A stretch of DNA of 64,000 nucleotides, from NCBI GenBank assembly GCA_964647625.1, contig CAZYHZ010000010.1, positions 26,198 to 90,197 of the forward strand, read 5' to 3'. The notes beneath the pieces are model-generated. The model had not been told where the DNA came from. It made no database searches and saw only the letters and a list, made by a program, of their open reading frames with translations. Source of the stretch: DASRJG01 sp964647625 (GTDB lineage: Bacteria > Acidobacteriota > Polarisedimenticolia > Polarisedimenticolales > DASRJG01). The number at the start of each line of letters is the position of its first letter. Within the stretch, counting starts at the first letter, position 1. Below are positions 42,635 through 51,001 of this stretch, piece by piece. Both the position numbers and the translations under genes were made by a program.

Positions 42635-44245
42635 ATGACTCCGGAGCTTCAGCCGCGCGAAGATGGAGCGACGGGCGAGCGCACGCGCGTGCGCCCCGAG
42701 CCGATCCCGCTCGAACCCCAGGCGGCCCGCCGGATGCTGGCGGCGATCGTGGACTCGACGAACGACGCCGTCGTCAGCAAGACGACGGACGGGGTCATCC
42801 AGACGTGGAACGCGGGCGCCGAGCACCTGTTCGGCTACAGCGCGGAGGAAGCGGTCGGCCGCCACATCGCGCTCATCATTCCCCCCGACCGCCTGGACGA
42901 AGAGAATGCGATCTCGGCCCGCATTCGAGCCGGGTCGCGTGTGGAGCACTTCGAGACCGTCCGCGTCCACCGCGACGGACATGAGGTCCAGGTCTCGCTG
43001 ACCATCTCCCCGATTCGCGACGAATCCGGCGCGATCGTCGGCGCGTCGAAGATCGCTCGCGACATCCAGGGTCAAAAGCGGGCGGAGGAACGGATCCTCG
43101 CGCTCCTCACCGAGATGAAGGAGTCCAACCGGCTCAAGGACGAATTCCTCGCCATGCTCGCGCACGAGCTGCGGAACCCGCTCGCCGCATTGAGTCACGC
43201 CCTCACCATCGCGCGACGGTCCGACAACGACGACGCCGTGCTGGAGCAAGCGCGACGCATCATGGAGCGACAGCTCACGCATCTGGTGCGTCTGGTGGAC
43301 GATCTGATCGACGTCGGCCGCATCACGCGAGGCCGCATGGAGCTCAAACGGCAGCCCATCGAGCTGTGGTCGATCCTCGAGCAGTCGATCGAGGTCTGCC
43401 GCCCCCTCATCGAGCGCCTGTGCCTTCACGTCGAGCTGTCCGTGCCGCCGGAGCCCGTCTACTTGGACGCGGATGCCGTGCGCCTCGCCCAGGCGTTCGG
43501 GAATATCGTGAACAACGCGTGCAAGTTCAGCGAGCTCGAAGGGCGCATCACCGTGACCGCGGAGCGCGCGGGCCCCGACGTGGTCGTGCGCGTGAGAGAC
43601 TACGGAATCGGGATGCCACCCGACCAGCTCGACGCCGTCTTCGAGCCGTTCGCCCAGCTCGACCGCACGCTGGAGCGCGCGCGCGGCGGACTGGGCGTCG
43701 GCTTGACGCTGGCGCGGCGCCTGGTCGAGATGCAAGGGGGCCGGATCTTTGCGCGCAGCGACGGACTGGGAAGCGGCAGCGAGTTCTCGGTCCGCCTCCC
43801 CGTGCTCGTCTACGGTATGGAAGAACGACGAGAGGAGCCCAAGATGACGACCGAAGCGCCGCCCCGGCGGATCCTGATCGTGGACGACAACCCCGATGCC
43901 GCTTCGTCGCTGTCGACCCTGCTTCGCATCTCGGGCCACGAGACGCACGTCGCGCACGACGGCGTTGCGGCCGTCGCGGCCGCCGAGGAGTTCCGCCCCG
44001 ACGTCATCCTTCTCGACGTCGGGCTCCCGAAGATGAACGGCTACGACGTCTGCCGCGAGATCCGCAGCCGGGACTGGGGGCGTCCGATGATGATCGTGGC
44101 GATGACGGGCTGGGGACAGGACGACGACCGGCGGCGCTCGAAGGAAGCGGGCTTCGACCGGCATATGGTCAAGCCGATCAACTACGACGATCTGATGAGC
44201 CTGCTGGCTTCGCCGCTCGAGAGCCGGGCGACCATCCGGGATTGA
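42635..44245 (+). CDS. Hybrid histidine kinase (PAS - HisKA - HATPase - receiver)
   Basis: A 536-residue cytosolic kinase. PAS: LAAIVDSTNDAVVSKTTDGVIQTWNAGAEHLFGYSAEEAVG. HisKA with phospho-His in FLAMLAHELRNPLAALSHA. HATPase with NIVNNACKFSE, DYGIGMPPDQL and GGLGVGLTLARRLVEMQGG. A C-terminal receiver follows with ILIVDDNPDAA, Asp in VILLDVGLPKMNG and Lys in HMVKPINYDD. It has no membrane helix or output domain, so it probably passes phosphate to a downstream regulator elsewhere. ATG 42635 is chosen as the first Met in the family layout. Confidence 0.9.
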   Translation: MTPELQPREDGATGERTRVRPEPIPLEPQAARRMLAAIVDSTNDAVVSKTTDGVIQTWNAGAEHLFGYSAEEAVGRHIALIIPPDRLDEENAISARIRAGSRVEHFETVRVHRDGHEVQVSLTISPIRDESGAIVGASKIARDIQGQKRAEERILALLTEMKESNRLKDEFLAMLAHELRNPLAALSHALTIARRSDNDDAVLEQARRIMERQLTHLVRLVDDLIDVGRITRGRMELKRQPIELWSILEQSIEVCRPLIERLCLHVELSVPPEPVYLDADAVRLAQAFGNIVNNACKFSELEGRITVTAERAGPDVVVRVRDYGIGMPPDQLDAVFEPFAQLDRTLERARGGLGVGLTLARRLVEMQGGRIFARSDGLGSGSEFSVRLPVLVYGMEERREEPKMTTEAPPRRILIVDDNPDAASSLSTLLRISGHETHVAHDGVAAVAAAEEFRPDVILLDVGLPKMNGYDVCREIRSRDWGRPMMIVAMTGWGQDDDRRRSKEAGFDRHMVKPINYDDLMSLLASPLESRATIRD

Positions 44246-44426
44246 GCCAACCTTTCCTGCGGCGTGCACAAATGCGTCGCCGTCGCAGTCTGAGACGACA
44301 AAATCGCGCGCCGGTCGGTGACGACGCTGGCACCAGCGTTGCTCTCTGACACTCCGTCGGGTCGAGCTCGAAGCGGGGCACATCGGCGATGCAAGGGCAT
44401 CGCTCGGAACGCCTTCGAGGTGGACC

Positions 44427-44939
44427 ATGCGCGCACCGCACTGGTGGATCGTCGCGGCGATCGTGTTCGCCGGAGCCGCCCCGAAACCGGCGGGCGCCGC
44501 GGACGACCGGTCGAGCTGGACGGGCGAGTTCGTTCCGCTCGAGCCGGTTGGGATCGAGCTGCCCTACCGGCCGGACGACGGCGGTCGAGCCTGGAAGCGG
44601 GCCGGTTATGCGGTCTACGTCGTCGGTGCGTTGTTCGATCTCTACACGACGAAGCGCGCTCTGGATGCGGGCCTGAACGAGAGCAACCCGTTGATGAACG
44701 GCTCCCGCGATCCCGACCGGACCCTGGTCCGAGGGTCTGCGGTCAAGATCGGCTTCGCGCTTCTGATCGCCCGCGCGACGAAGCGCCACGGCGGCCGCGC
44801 CACCGGCGCCTGGCTCATGTCGTACGGCATCGTCCAGCTCGGCGCGGGCATGCACAACCTGAATGCCACGCGCGCGGCCCGTGCGGACGCCCTCCTTCCC
44901 CCGGCGACGACCGTCGCCGAGGCCGCGGCGGGGCCTTGA
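44427..44939 (+). CDS. Membrane protein of DUF5658-like family
   Basis: A 170-residue protein with signal sequence (WWIVAAIVFAGAAPKPAGA) and two or three membrane segments. Signature block FDLYTTKRALDAGLNESNPLMNG (D-x-x-TT ... E-x-NPLM) is the DUF5658 pattern, followed by VKIGFALLIARATKR and WLMSYGIVQLGAGMHNLNA. Function of the family is unknown. It lies upstream of the SPFH operon but is separated by that operon's promoter. Confidence 0.68.
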   Translation: MRAPHWWIVAAIVFAGAAPKPAGAADDRSSWTGEFVPLEPVGIELPYRPDDGGRAWKRAGYAVYVVGALFDLYTTKRALDAGLNESNPLMNGSRDPDRTLVRGSAVKIGFALLIARATKRHGGRATGAWLMSYGIVQLGAGMHNLNATRAARADALLPPATTVAEAAAGP

Positions 44940-44950
44940 TCGGGGCCTCC

Positions 44951-44978
44951 TTGACGGCTGACATCAGAGTGATATCAT
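44951..44978 (+). promoter_or_regulatory. Sigma70-type promoter with TGATATCA operator
   Basis: TTGACG (44951-44956) and TATCAT (44973-44978) stand 16 nt apart, five of six matches each to the consensus hexamers. The perfect palindrome TGATATCA (44970-44977) overlaps the -10. Transcription would begin near 44985, leaving a short leader with GAAGGAGG (44994-45001) for ATG 45009. The third-last gene of the operon encodes an Arc-type ribbon-helix-helix protein, which commonly binds such short palindromes, so autorepression is likely but inferred. Confidence 0.7.
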
Positions 44979-45008
44979 ACTGCTATGTCCGTCGAAGGAG
45001 GCTCGACC

Positions 45009-45878
45009 ATGATCCGAGAGTTGAAGCGTGACGCCGTCTCCGGGATTCCCGTTCTGGCCGGCCTGATCGTCGCCGTCATCGGCTCGATCGGCTTTCTCGT
45101 CGCCGCCGCGCGCCGGAGCGAGGTGCCCCAGATCCTGTCGGCGGCCGGAGCGATCGTCGTCTTCATCGTGCTGCTGTGCGGCGTGTTCACGGTCAGCCCC
45201 AACCAGGGCCGCGTGCTCCAGCTGTTCGGCGCCTATCGAGGCACCGCGCGCGAGCCGGGGCTGCGCTGGGCCAACCCGTTCTACTCGAAGCGGTCGATCT
45301 CGCTCCGGGTGCGCAACTTCGAGACCGGGAAGCTCAAGGTGAACGACAGGCGCGGCAATCCGATCGAGATCGCCGCCGTCGTCGTGTGGAAGGTCGTCGA
45401 CACCGCCGAGGCGGCGTTCCAGGTCGACAACTACGAGAATTACGTGCACGTCCAGAGCGAGGCCGCCCTGCGGAACCTGGCGACGGGATATCCGTACGAC
45501 GCGCACACCGATACCGACGTCGCGCTGTCGAGCCACACCGCGGAAGTCTCGACCCAGCTCAAGCTCGAAATCCAGGAGCGGCTCGAGAAGGCCGGCGTCG
45601 AGGTCGTCGAGACGCGGGTGAGCCACCTGGCCTACTCGCCGGAGATTGCCGCCGCCATGCTGCGCCGCCAGCAGGCGGCCGCGGTCGTCGCGGCGCGCAG
45701 GACGATCGTCGAGGGCGCCGTCGGAATGGTGGAGAATGCGCTCGAGATGCTGGCTCAAAAACGCGTGATCGAGCTGGACGAGGAGCGCAAGGCGGCGATG
45801 GTGAGCAATCTCCTGGTCGTGCTGTGCAGCGAGCAGAACACGCAGCCCGTCGTCAACGCCGGTTCCCTCTATCACTGA
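45009..45878 (+). CDS. SPFH/band-7 membrane protein
   Basis: A 289-residue protein with two N-terminal membrane helices (VLAGLIVAVIGSIGFLVAAA, GAIVVFIVLLCGVFTV), then a band-7 domain (NQGRVLQLFGAYRGTAREPGLRWANPFYSKRSISLR ... NPIEIAAVVVWKVVDTAEAAFQV) and a helical C-terminal part (EIAAAMLRRQQAAAVVAARRTIVEGAV). Such slipin/flotillin relatives form membrane microdomains or scaffolds. GAAGGAGG is 7 nt before ATG 45009; an in-frame ATG 44985 sits at the likely transcription start. It opens a four-gene coupled operon; the small Arc-type protein next to it is a recurrent partner. Confidence 0.88.
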   Translation: MIRELKRDAVSGIPVLAGLIVAVIGSIGFLVAAARRSEVPQILSAAGAIVVFIVLLCGVFTVSPNQGRVLQLFGAYRGTAREPGLRWANPFYSKRSISLRVRNFETGKLKVNDRRGNPIEIAAVVVWKVVDTAEAAFQVDNYENYVHVQSEAALRNLATGYPYDAHTDTDVALSSHTAEVSTQLKLEIQERLEKAGVEVVETRVSHLAYSPEIAAAMLRRQQAAAVVAARRTIVEGAVGMVENALEMLAQKRVIELDEERKAAMVSNLLVVLCSEQNTQPVVNAGSLYH

Positions 45879-45885
45879 GGCGCGT

Positions 45886-46083
45886 GTGGCGGAGCGCAAG
45901 GCGTTTCTCCTGCGCATCGATCCGGAGCTGTACGAGACTCTGGCCCGGTGGGCGGACGACGAGCTGCGTAGCTTGAACGGCCAGATCGAATTCCTCTTGC
46001 GTCACGCCACGCTGCAGAGCGGGAGGGCTTCCGCCAAGAAGCGCGGCAAGGGGCCGACGACCCCGGAAGGACGATCGCGGTGA
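45886..46083 (+). CDS. Arc-type ribbon-helix-helix protein
   Basis: A 65-residue protein starting at GTG 45886. The segment RKAFLLRIDPELYETLARWADDELRSLNGQIEFLLRHAT is the Arc family pattern: a beta strand for DNA contact followed by two helices. The basic tail (KKRGKGPTTPEGRSR) may aid binding. It follows the SPFH gene by 7 nt and overlaps the zinc-ribbon gene (GTGA). SPFH plus Arc-like pairs recur in bacteria. It is the natural candidate to bind TGATATCA in the operon promoter; that is inference. Confidence 0.85.
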   Translation: MAERKAFLLRIDPELYETLARWADDELRSLNGQIEFLLRHATLQSGRASAKKRGKGPTTPEGRSR

Positions 46084-46307
46084 CACCGACCCCCGACTGC
46101 CCCGCCTGCCACGTCCGCATGCAGGACGGCTTCGTGCTCGACGTCGCGCAGAACGGCCGCCCTTCGATCACGCACTGGGTCGAAGGCGCGCCCGAGAAAA
46201 GCTTCATCCACGGGCTCAAGACCTCGGGCCGGCGGAAGCTCGACACCGTCACGTTCCGGTGTCCACGATGCGGCTGGCTCATCTGGTTCGCGCCCGATCC
46301 GGAGTGA
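46080..46307 (+). CDS. Small zinc-ribbon protein
   Basis: A 75-residue protein with two cysteine pairs, CPACHVRM near the N-terminus and CPRCGWL near the C-terminus, that can hold one zinc. Between them: GFVLDVAQNGRPSITHWVEG and KSFIHGLKTSGRRKLDTVTF. It resembles DUF6487-like zinc ribbons of unknown role. GTG 46080 overlaps the Arc stop and its own stop overlaps the next start at 46304, so it is translated as part of the operon. Confidence 0.75.
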   Translation: MTPTPDCPACHVRMQDGFVLDVAQNGRPSITHWVEGAPEKSFIHGLKTSGRRKLDTVTFRCPRCGWLIWFAPDPE

Positions 46308-48073
46308 GCGCCTCGCGCCCGAAGCTCTCCCCCGCGCTCATTGCCGCCGCGATCGTGGCGCTCGCGGCGGTCTCGTACGTTCCCGCGCTCGTCCGTGCCG
46401 GGTGGATCTGGGACGACGACATGTACGTCGTCGACAATCCGACGCTCACGAGCGCGGCCGGGCTGCGCGCGATCTGGCTGGATCCGACCGCGCTCCCGCA
46501 GTACTACCCGATGGTCCACACGACGTTCTGGCTCGAGCGCCATCTGTTTGGACTGAACCCGCTCGCGTTCCATCTCGACAACCTCGCTCTGCACTGCGCG
46601 GCAGCGGTGCTTCTCTTCTTCGTGCTGCGGAGGCTCGCCGTGTCCGCGGCCGGATGGGCCGCGGCGATCTTCGCCGTCCATCCGGTTCACGTCGAATCGG
46701 TGGCGTGGGTCACCGAGCGCAAGAACGTCCTGTCCACGGTGTTCTATCTCGCAGCGTGCGCGTGCTTCCTGCGATTCCTTGCGATCGACCACGACCGCGC
46801 CGCGCCGTCGGGCCGGCGCTGGCGGTTCTACGCCGCGGGCACGGCGCTGTTCGTGGCCGCCCTGCTGAGCAAGACGGTGACGGCGTCGCTTCCGGCGGCG
46901 CTCCTGCTGGTGCTGTGGTGGAAGAAGGATCGCCTCCGGCTCGCCGACGCCGTTCCGCTGGCTCCCCTGGCCACGGTCGGCTTGGCCCTCGGCTTGACGA
47001 CCGCCTGGATCGAGCGGCGCTTCGTGGGCGCCGAAGGCGCATCCTGGAGCTTGAGCGCCGTCGAGCGTTGTCTCGTGGCCGGCCGCGCGTTGTGGTTTTA
47101 CGCCGGCAAGCTCGTGTGGCCGTACTCGTTGACGTTCGTCTATCCACGCTGGCACGTCGACTCAGGCGCACTCGGGCAGGACCTGCCGCTTCTTGCCGCG
47201 GTCGCGGTCATCGTGGCGCTGTTTCTCGCGCGGCGTGTGATCGGGAAGGGGCCGCTCTGCGCCACGCTGTTCTTCGCGGGCACGCTCGTCCCAGCGCTCG
47301 GGTTTTTCAACGTCTTCCCGATGCGGTACTCGTTCGTCGCCGATCACTTCCAGTACCTGGCGAGCATCGGTCTCATCGCGCTCGGCGCATCGACGATCGC
47401 GACCCTGGCCACCCGCTCCGGGCTGATGCGGCCGGCGTCCGTCGCTTTAGGTCTATGCGTCGCGGTCCTGTGCGCGCTCACGGACCGGCAGTCCCGGATC
47501 TACCGAGACGCGGAGACGCTCTGGGTCGACACCCTCGGCAAGAACCCGCGCGCCGCGCTGGCGCTCAACAACCTCGGCTTGATCCGCATCGAGCAGGGCC
47601 GTATCGACGAGGGCGTCGGCGACATCCGCGAGGCCGTCCGCATCGAGCCGGATTTCATCGAGCCGCGGCTCAACCTCGCCGAGGCGCTCGAGCGGCAGGG
47701 GCGGATCGACGAGGCGATCGAGATTCGCCGGCAAGCCGTGGCGATGCGGCCGGATCACTCCGAGGCCCAGTACGTCCTGGGCACCGCGCTCGCCAAGGCG
47801 GGCCGCTACGACGAAGCGGTCGCGCATCTCGGCGAAGCGGTTCGTCTGAGGCGGGGCTTCGTGCTCGCGGAATACAACCTCGGGACCGCGCTCCTCAAGC
47901 TCGACCGCCCGTCGGAGGCCATCCCCCACTTCGAGGCGGCGCTGCGCGCTCAGCCCACGCATGCGGGCTCGCATCTGAATCTAGCCGCCGCGCTCGACCG
48001 GGTCGGGCGTGCCGACGATGCCCGGCTCCATCGGGTCGAGGGCGAGAGGCTGCGCGCGCGCGGGGGCCGCTAG
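46304..48073 (+). CDS. TMTC-like polytopic membrane protein with TPR repeats
   Basis: A 589-residue protein. About residues 10-400 contain multiple membrane helices with family blocks DDDMYVVDNPTL, HTTFWLERHLFGLNPLAFHLDNL, FAVHPVHVESVAWVTERKNVLS and FPMRYSFVADHFQYLASIGL, the layout of TMTC/PMT-like (DUF1736) proteins. The C-terminal ~170 residues are TPR repeats (NNLGLIRIEQGRIDEG, YNLGTALLKLDRPSEAI). Eukaryotic TMTCs are O-mannosyltransferases; enzymatic activity here is not shown. GTG 46304 overlaps the zinc-ribbon stop. An upstream in-frame ATG at 46259 lies inside the previous gene. Its TAG shares CTAG with the convergent stop. Confidence 0.85.
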   Translation: MSASRPKLSPALIAAAIVALAAVSYVPALVRAGWIWDDDMYVVDNPTLTSAAGLRAIWLDPTALPQYYPMVHTTFWLERHLFGLNPLAFHLDNLALHCAAAVLLFFVLRRLAVSAAGWAAAIFAVHPVHVESVAWVTERKNVLSTVFYLAACACFLRFLAIDHDRAAPSGRRWRFYAAGTALFVAALLSKTVTASLPAALLLVLWWKKDRLRLADAVPLAPLATVGLALGLTTAWIERRFVGAEGASWSLSAVERCLVAGRALWFYAGKLVWPYSLTFVYPRWHVDSGALGQDLPLLAAVAVIVALFLARRVIGKGPLCATLFFAGTLVPALGFFNVFPMRYSFVADHFQYLASIGLIALGASTIATLATRSGLMRPASVALGLCVAVLCALTDRQSRIYRDAETLWVDTLGKNPRAALALNNLGLIRIEQGRIDEGVGDIREAVRIEPDFIEPRLNLAEALERQGRIDEAIEIRRQAVAMRPDHSEAQYVLGTALAKAGRYDEAVAHLGEAVRLRRGFVLAEYNLGTALLKLDRPSEAIPHFEAALRAQPTHAGSHLNLAAALDRVGRADDARLHRVEGERLRARGGR

Positions 48074-48573
48074 AAATCGAGCCGGCGGTACATCACCAGG
48101 ACGTCGACGAACCCCAGGGTCCTGTGCCGGAATGCGGCGGGGAGGCGGCCGATCGTCTCGAATCCGCACGAGGTCCACAGGTGCACGGCGCTCGCGTTCG
48201 TCGCGACGACGAAGTTGAACTGCATCGCCTGGAAGCCGGCCCGGCGTGCCTCGCGGAGCGAGTGCAGACACAGCGCCCTCGCGACGCCGGGGCCGCGGAA
48301 CTCGGATGCGACGAGGTACCCCGCGTTCGCGACGTGATCACCTCGCCCCGGTTGGTTCGGCCGGATCATGGAGCTCCCGGCGACGCGGCCGCCGGATTCG
48401 GCGACGAACGCGCGGGCCGGAGGCGCCGACCAATAGGCCCGCGCCTGTTCGAGCGTCGTCTCCTCCGTGTGGACGAACGCGTCTCCCTCGCGAACGACCT
48501 CTTCGAAGATCGGCCAGACGAGATCGAACTCTTCGGGCTCGATTTCGCGGATCGTGAGAGCCGGGGCGCTCAT
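48070..48573 (-). CDS. GNAT-family N-acetyltransferase
   Basis: A 167-residue enzyme. The acetyl-CoA loop is visible in YLVASEFRGPGVARALCLHSL, followed by FNFVVATNASAVHLWTSCGFE and GRLPAAFRHRTLGFVDVLVMYR, as in amino-acid or phosphinothricin-type acetyltransferases. The acceptor is unknown. ATG 48573 is the natural start. It is downstream of the RNase gene on the same strand by 10 nt, so they are probably cotranscribed. Confidence 0.87.
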   Translation of the reverse strand: MSAPALTIREIEPEEFDLVWPIFEEVVREGDAFVHTEETTLEQARAYWSAPPARAFVAESGGRVAGSSMIRPNQPGRGDHVANAGYLVASEFRGPGVARALCLHSLREARRAGFQAMQFNFVVATNASAVHLWTSCGFETIGRLPAAFRHRTLGFVDVLVMYRRLDF

Positions 48574-48583
48574 CCCGCGGCCC

Positions 48584-50050
48584 CTAGACCGCTTCGAAGT
48601 CGATGAATCCCTTGTCGACGTCCGTGCGCACGAGGCGGACGCGCAGCTTGTCACCGACGTCGAGGCCCTCGAAGCCGCGCTCGAGGCGGCCTTCCACGGG
48701 CGGGGAGAAGATGCGAACCCAGGTGCCCTTGTCGGAGGCGCCGGTGACGATGCCGTCGAACGTTTGCCCCCGGCGGTCCGACAGGAGCAGCGCCGCGGCG
48801 GACTTCGCCACGCGCCGCTCGACCTTCGTCGCGTCGTCTTCCTTCATCGTGCAGTGCGTCGCGAGCGTGGCCAGCTCGGTCTCGCTGTAGGGCACGGGTG
48901 CGCTCGCGAGCGCCGCTTTCAGGAGTCGCTGCGTGATCAGATCGGGGAAGCGGCGGTTGGGCGCCGTCGAGTGGGTGTAATCCCGGACGGCGAGCCCGAA
49001 GTGCCCGGGCGGGTCGTTCCCCGGGCGATCGACCGCGTATTCCCCGCGCCCGATCAGCTTGATCACCGCGAGCGATAGATCCGGGAACTTCACGGGATCG
49101 GCCCGGCGAAGATTCACGAGAAACGTCTCGAGCGCCGCGGCGTCGGGCTCCTCCGGAAGGGTCCCGCCGTGACGCGCGACGAACTCGCGCAGCCGATCCC
49201 AGCGCTCCGGGGACCGAAGGACGCGTCTCAGGGACGGGAAGCCGCGGCCGTCCAGGAACTTCGCCGTGACGCCGTTGGCCGCGATCATGAAGTCCTCGAT
49301 GATCTGCTTCGCGCGATCCTTTTGATCGAGGACGAGATCGGAGAGCGCATCGCCGTCGAAGACCGCCTTGGGCTCGATGCTCTCGAGGCTCAAGGCACCG
49401 CGGTGGTGCCGGCGCTCGGCCAGCGTCTGCGCGATGCCGTCTTGAATCTTGAGGTTGTCGGCCAGGCCGTCGACGCCGGCGAGGGGCTGGGGCGCCGGCC
49501 CCGTCCCGGAGAGCCAAGCGGCGACGCCGTGGTAGGCGAGCTTGGCCTTGTTCCGCACCTGGGCGCGGTAGATGTCCGATGCGAGAAGCTCGCCGTCGGC
49601 GGAAAGCTCCATGTCGACGACCATCGCCAGCCGGTCTTCGTCCTGATTCAGCGACGTCCATCCGGTCGACAGGCGTTCGGGAAGCATCGGAAAGATCGCG
49701 GCGGGCGTGTAGACCGACGTCGTGTTGTGGACGGCGTGGCCGTCGATCGCCGAGCCTTTGTGGACCAGGGCGTCGACGTCTGCGATGGCGACGAGCACGC
49801 GGACGCGGCCGCCGGGCTCTTGCTCGGCGACGCTCAACTGGTCGAGGTCGCGCGAATCGTCGTTGTCGATCGAGCACCAGAGGAGCCCACGCTGATCGCG
49901 AACCCCGGTGTCCGGGGGCGCCGGCCCGGGAATGCCCTGGAGCTCACGCGTGGCGTCGCCCGAAAACTCGGGCTCGAGGCCCCGGTCGATCATCTCCCGG
50001 CGCGCGATCGTCGCCAGCGTCTGGCGGTCGTCTTTCGAGGCGAGGGCCAT
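48584..50050 (-). CDS. RNB-domain 3'-5' exoribonuclease (RNase II family)
   Basis: A 488-residue RNase. The catalytic Mg site reads CSIDNDDSRDLDQL, matching three of the four RNase II aspartates; the fourth position is Gln. The family block HSTAPNRRFPDLITQRLL follows, and the C-terminal ~60 residues form an S1-like RNA-binding domain (DGIVTGASDKGTWVRIFSPP). No cold-shock domains precede the RNB part, so it is the short Deinococcus-type form rather than RNase R. It degrades single-stranded RNA. ATG 50050 is chosen; the frame stays open 13 codons upstream. A long structured leader (hairpin 50097-50173) may regulate it. Confidence 0.87.
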   Translation of the reverse strand: MALASKDDRQTLATIARREMIDRGLEPEFSGDATRELQGIPGPAPPDTGVRDQRGLLWCSIDNDDSRDLDQLSVAEQEPGGRVRVLVAIADVDALVHKGSAIDGHAVHNTTSVYTPAAIFPMLPERLSTGWTSLNQDEDRLAMVVDMELSADGELLASDIYRAQVRNKAKLAYHGVAAWLSGTGPAPQPLAGVDGLADNLKIQDGIAQTLAERRHHRGALSLESIEPKAVFDGDALSDLVLDQKDRAKQIIEDFMIAANGVTAKFLDGRGFPSLRRVLRSPERWDRLREFVARHGGTLPEEPDAAALETFLVNLRRADPVKFPDLSLAVIKLIGRGEYAVDRPGNDPPGHFGLAVRDYTHSTAPNRRFPDLITQRLLKAALASAPVPYSETELATLATHCTMKEDDATKVERRVAKSAAALLLSDRRGQTFDGIVTGASDKGTWVRIFSPPVEGRLERGFEGLDVGDKLRVRLVRTDVDKGFIDFEAV

Positions 50051-50096
50051 GGCCGGCCTTCTATACGCGCCCGGCCGATGGACCGTCAACCGAAGT

Positions 50097-50173
50097 GTTC
50101 ACCGGACGGACGGTCGGAGGGTGAGTCGCGGTTCCGAGGGGCGGTCCCCCTCCGAGTCCGTCCGTCGGTGAAC
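50097..50173. promoter_or_regulatory. Imperfect 25-bp hairpin upstream of the RNase gene
   Basis: GTTCACCG, ACGGACGG and TCGGAGGG at 50097-50121 pair with their complements at 50147-50173, interrupted by bulges of one and two bases, around a ~25-nt loop. It lies 46 nt before the RNB start and on its likely transcript. A leader that the RNase itself recognises is possible, as is a miniature inverted-repeat insertion; no target duplication is obvious. Confidence 0.65.
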
Positions 50174-50225
50174 GGCCAATCGCTCTCCAATGCGAACCAA
50201 TGAGTAACGACTGTCCACGACTGGG

Positions 50226-50254
50226 TTTGTACGATGTGTGAAATTAACTAACAA
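50226..50254 (-). promoter_or_regulatory. Candidate promoter in AT-rich patch, for the RNase gene
   Basis: On the minus strand TTGTTA (50254-50249) and TACAAA (50231-50226) are 17 nt apart, four of six matches each. They lie in the most AT-rich stretch of the window (about 50229-50307). The gap 50051-50368 contains no gene: only this patch, the hairpin and short flanks. The leader would be about 170 nt. Confidence 0.35.
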
Positions 50255-50368
50255 CATTTACTTTATATATGTGTTTGCATATGTATTAGTGCGAATTTGT
50301 AGGTAGTTCGGGTTGAGTCGGCGCAATCCGGATCGTCGTCTGCCTGCCGAGTCGTTGTCGGGATCCGG

Positions 50369-51001
50369 TCAGAACTCGAGGCGAAGCGCCAGGACGTAGG
50401 TCGGGTCTTCCCAGCTGAGATTGAACACGTACGCCGCGACGTCGAAGCGCTTGACCGTAAACCCGACGAACGCGCCGCGCTGGATGGTCAGGTCGCTCGC
50501 GTACTCGCGCGTGCGCTGGACCGCCAGCCCGGCTCGAAACCAGTGAACCGGGGAGCCGGCGGCCTCGGTCCAGCTGTAGAGATAGTTCCCGTCCTCGGCA
50601 TGAACGCCGATGAAGTACTCCCCCTCGCTCGCCAGGCTGAACCACTCGTGACCGAGGGACAACCTGTATCCCGGGGCGACCCCTTCGAGCGATCCGAAGA
50701 CGCCGCCCAGCATCGCCGTCGCATGGAACTCCCAGCTCGTCCCCGCGCTGAAGTTCGCCCCCGCCCAGAGGGACGTCGACGAGACGGCCTCGTAGTTGGT
50801 GCGCGCTTCGAGGTGGAGCCGTCCGTGATCCGCGGTGAGGTTCGGATTCCAAAAGTCTTCCGAGTCCGGGACGTCGTAGCCGTAGAGCGATGCCGAGAAA
50901 TCCCACGAGCGCTCCGCGCCGGACTCTTCCGCGTGGATGCGAAACGCGGCCGTGACGACGATTGCGCAAGCCAAGATTCGCAAAGGGCGCGGCACCGGCA
51001 T
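50369..51001 (-). CDS. Exported beta-barrel-like protein
   Basis: A 210-residue protein with signal peptide (LRILACAIVVTAAFRIHA). The mature part is beta-rich and aromatic: RSWDFSASLYGYDVPDSEDFWNPNL, RLHLEARTNYEAVSSTSLWAGANFS, GYRLSLGHEWFSLASEGEYFIG, YVLALRLEF with terminal Phe. It resembles small outer-membrane barrels; no family recognised. ATG 51001 overlaps the stop of the VIT-like gene by one base. It is the last gene of the ppk2-RND operon. Confidence 0.7.
   Translation of the reverse strand: MPVPRPLRILACAIVVTAAFRIHAEESGAERSWDFSASLYGYDVPDSEDFWNPNLTADHGRLHLEARTNYEAVSSTSLWAGANFSAGTSWEFHATAMLGGVFGSLEGVAPGYRLSLGHEWFSLASEGEYFIGVHAEDGNYLYSWTEAAGSPVHWFRAGLAVQRTREYASDLTIQRGAFVGFTVKRFDVAAYVFNLSWEDPTYVLALRLEF

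Noticed and set aside
50229..50307. Phage attachment site or origin of replication
   Set aside because: AT-rich, but no integrase, tRNA gene, DnaA-box cluster or flanking direct repeats were found.
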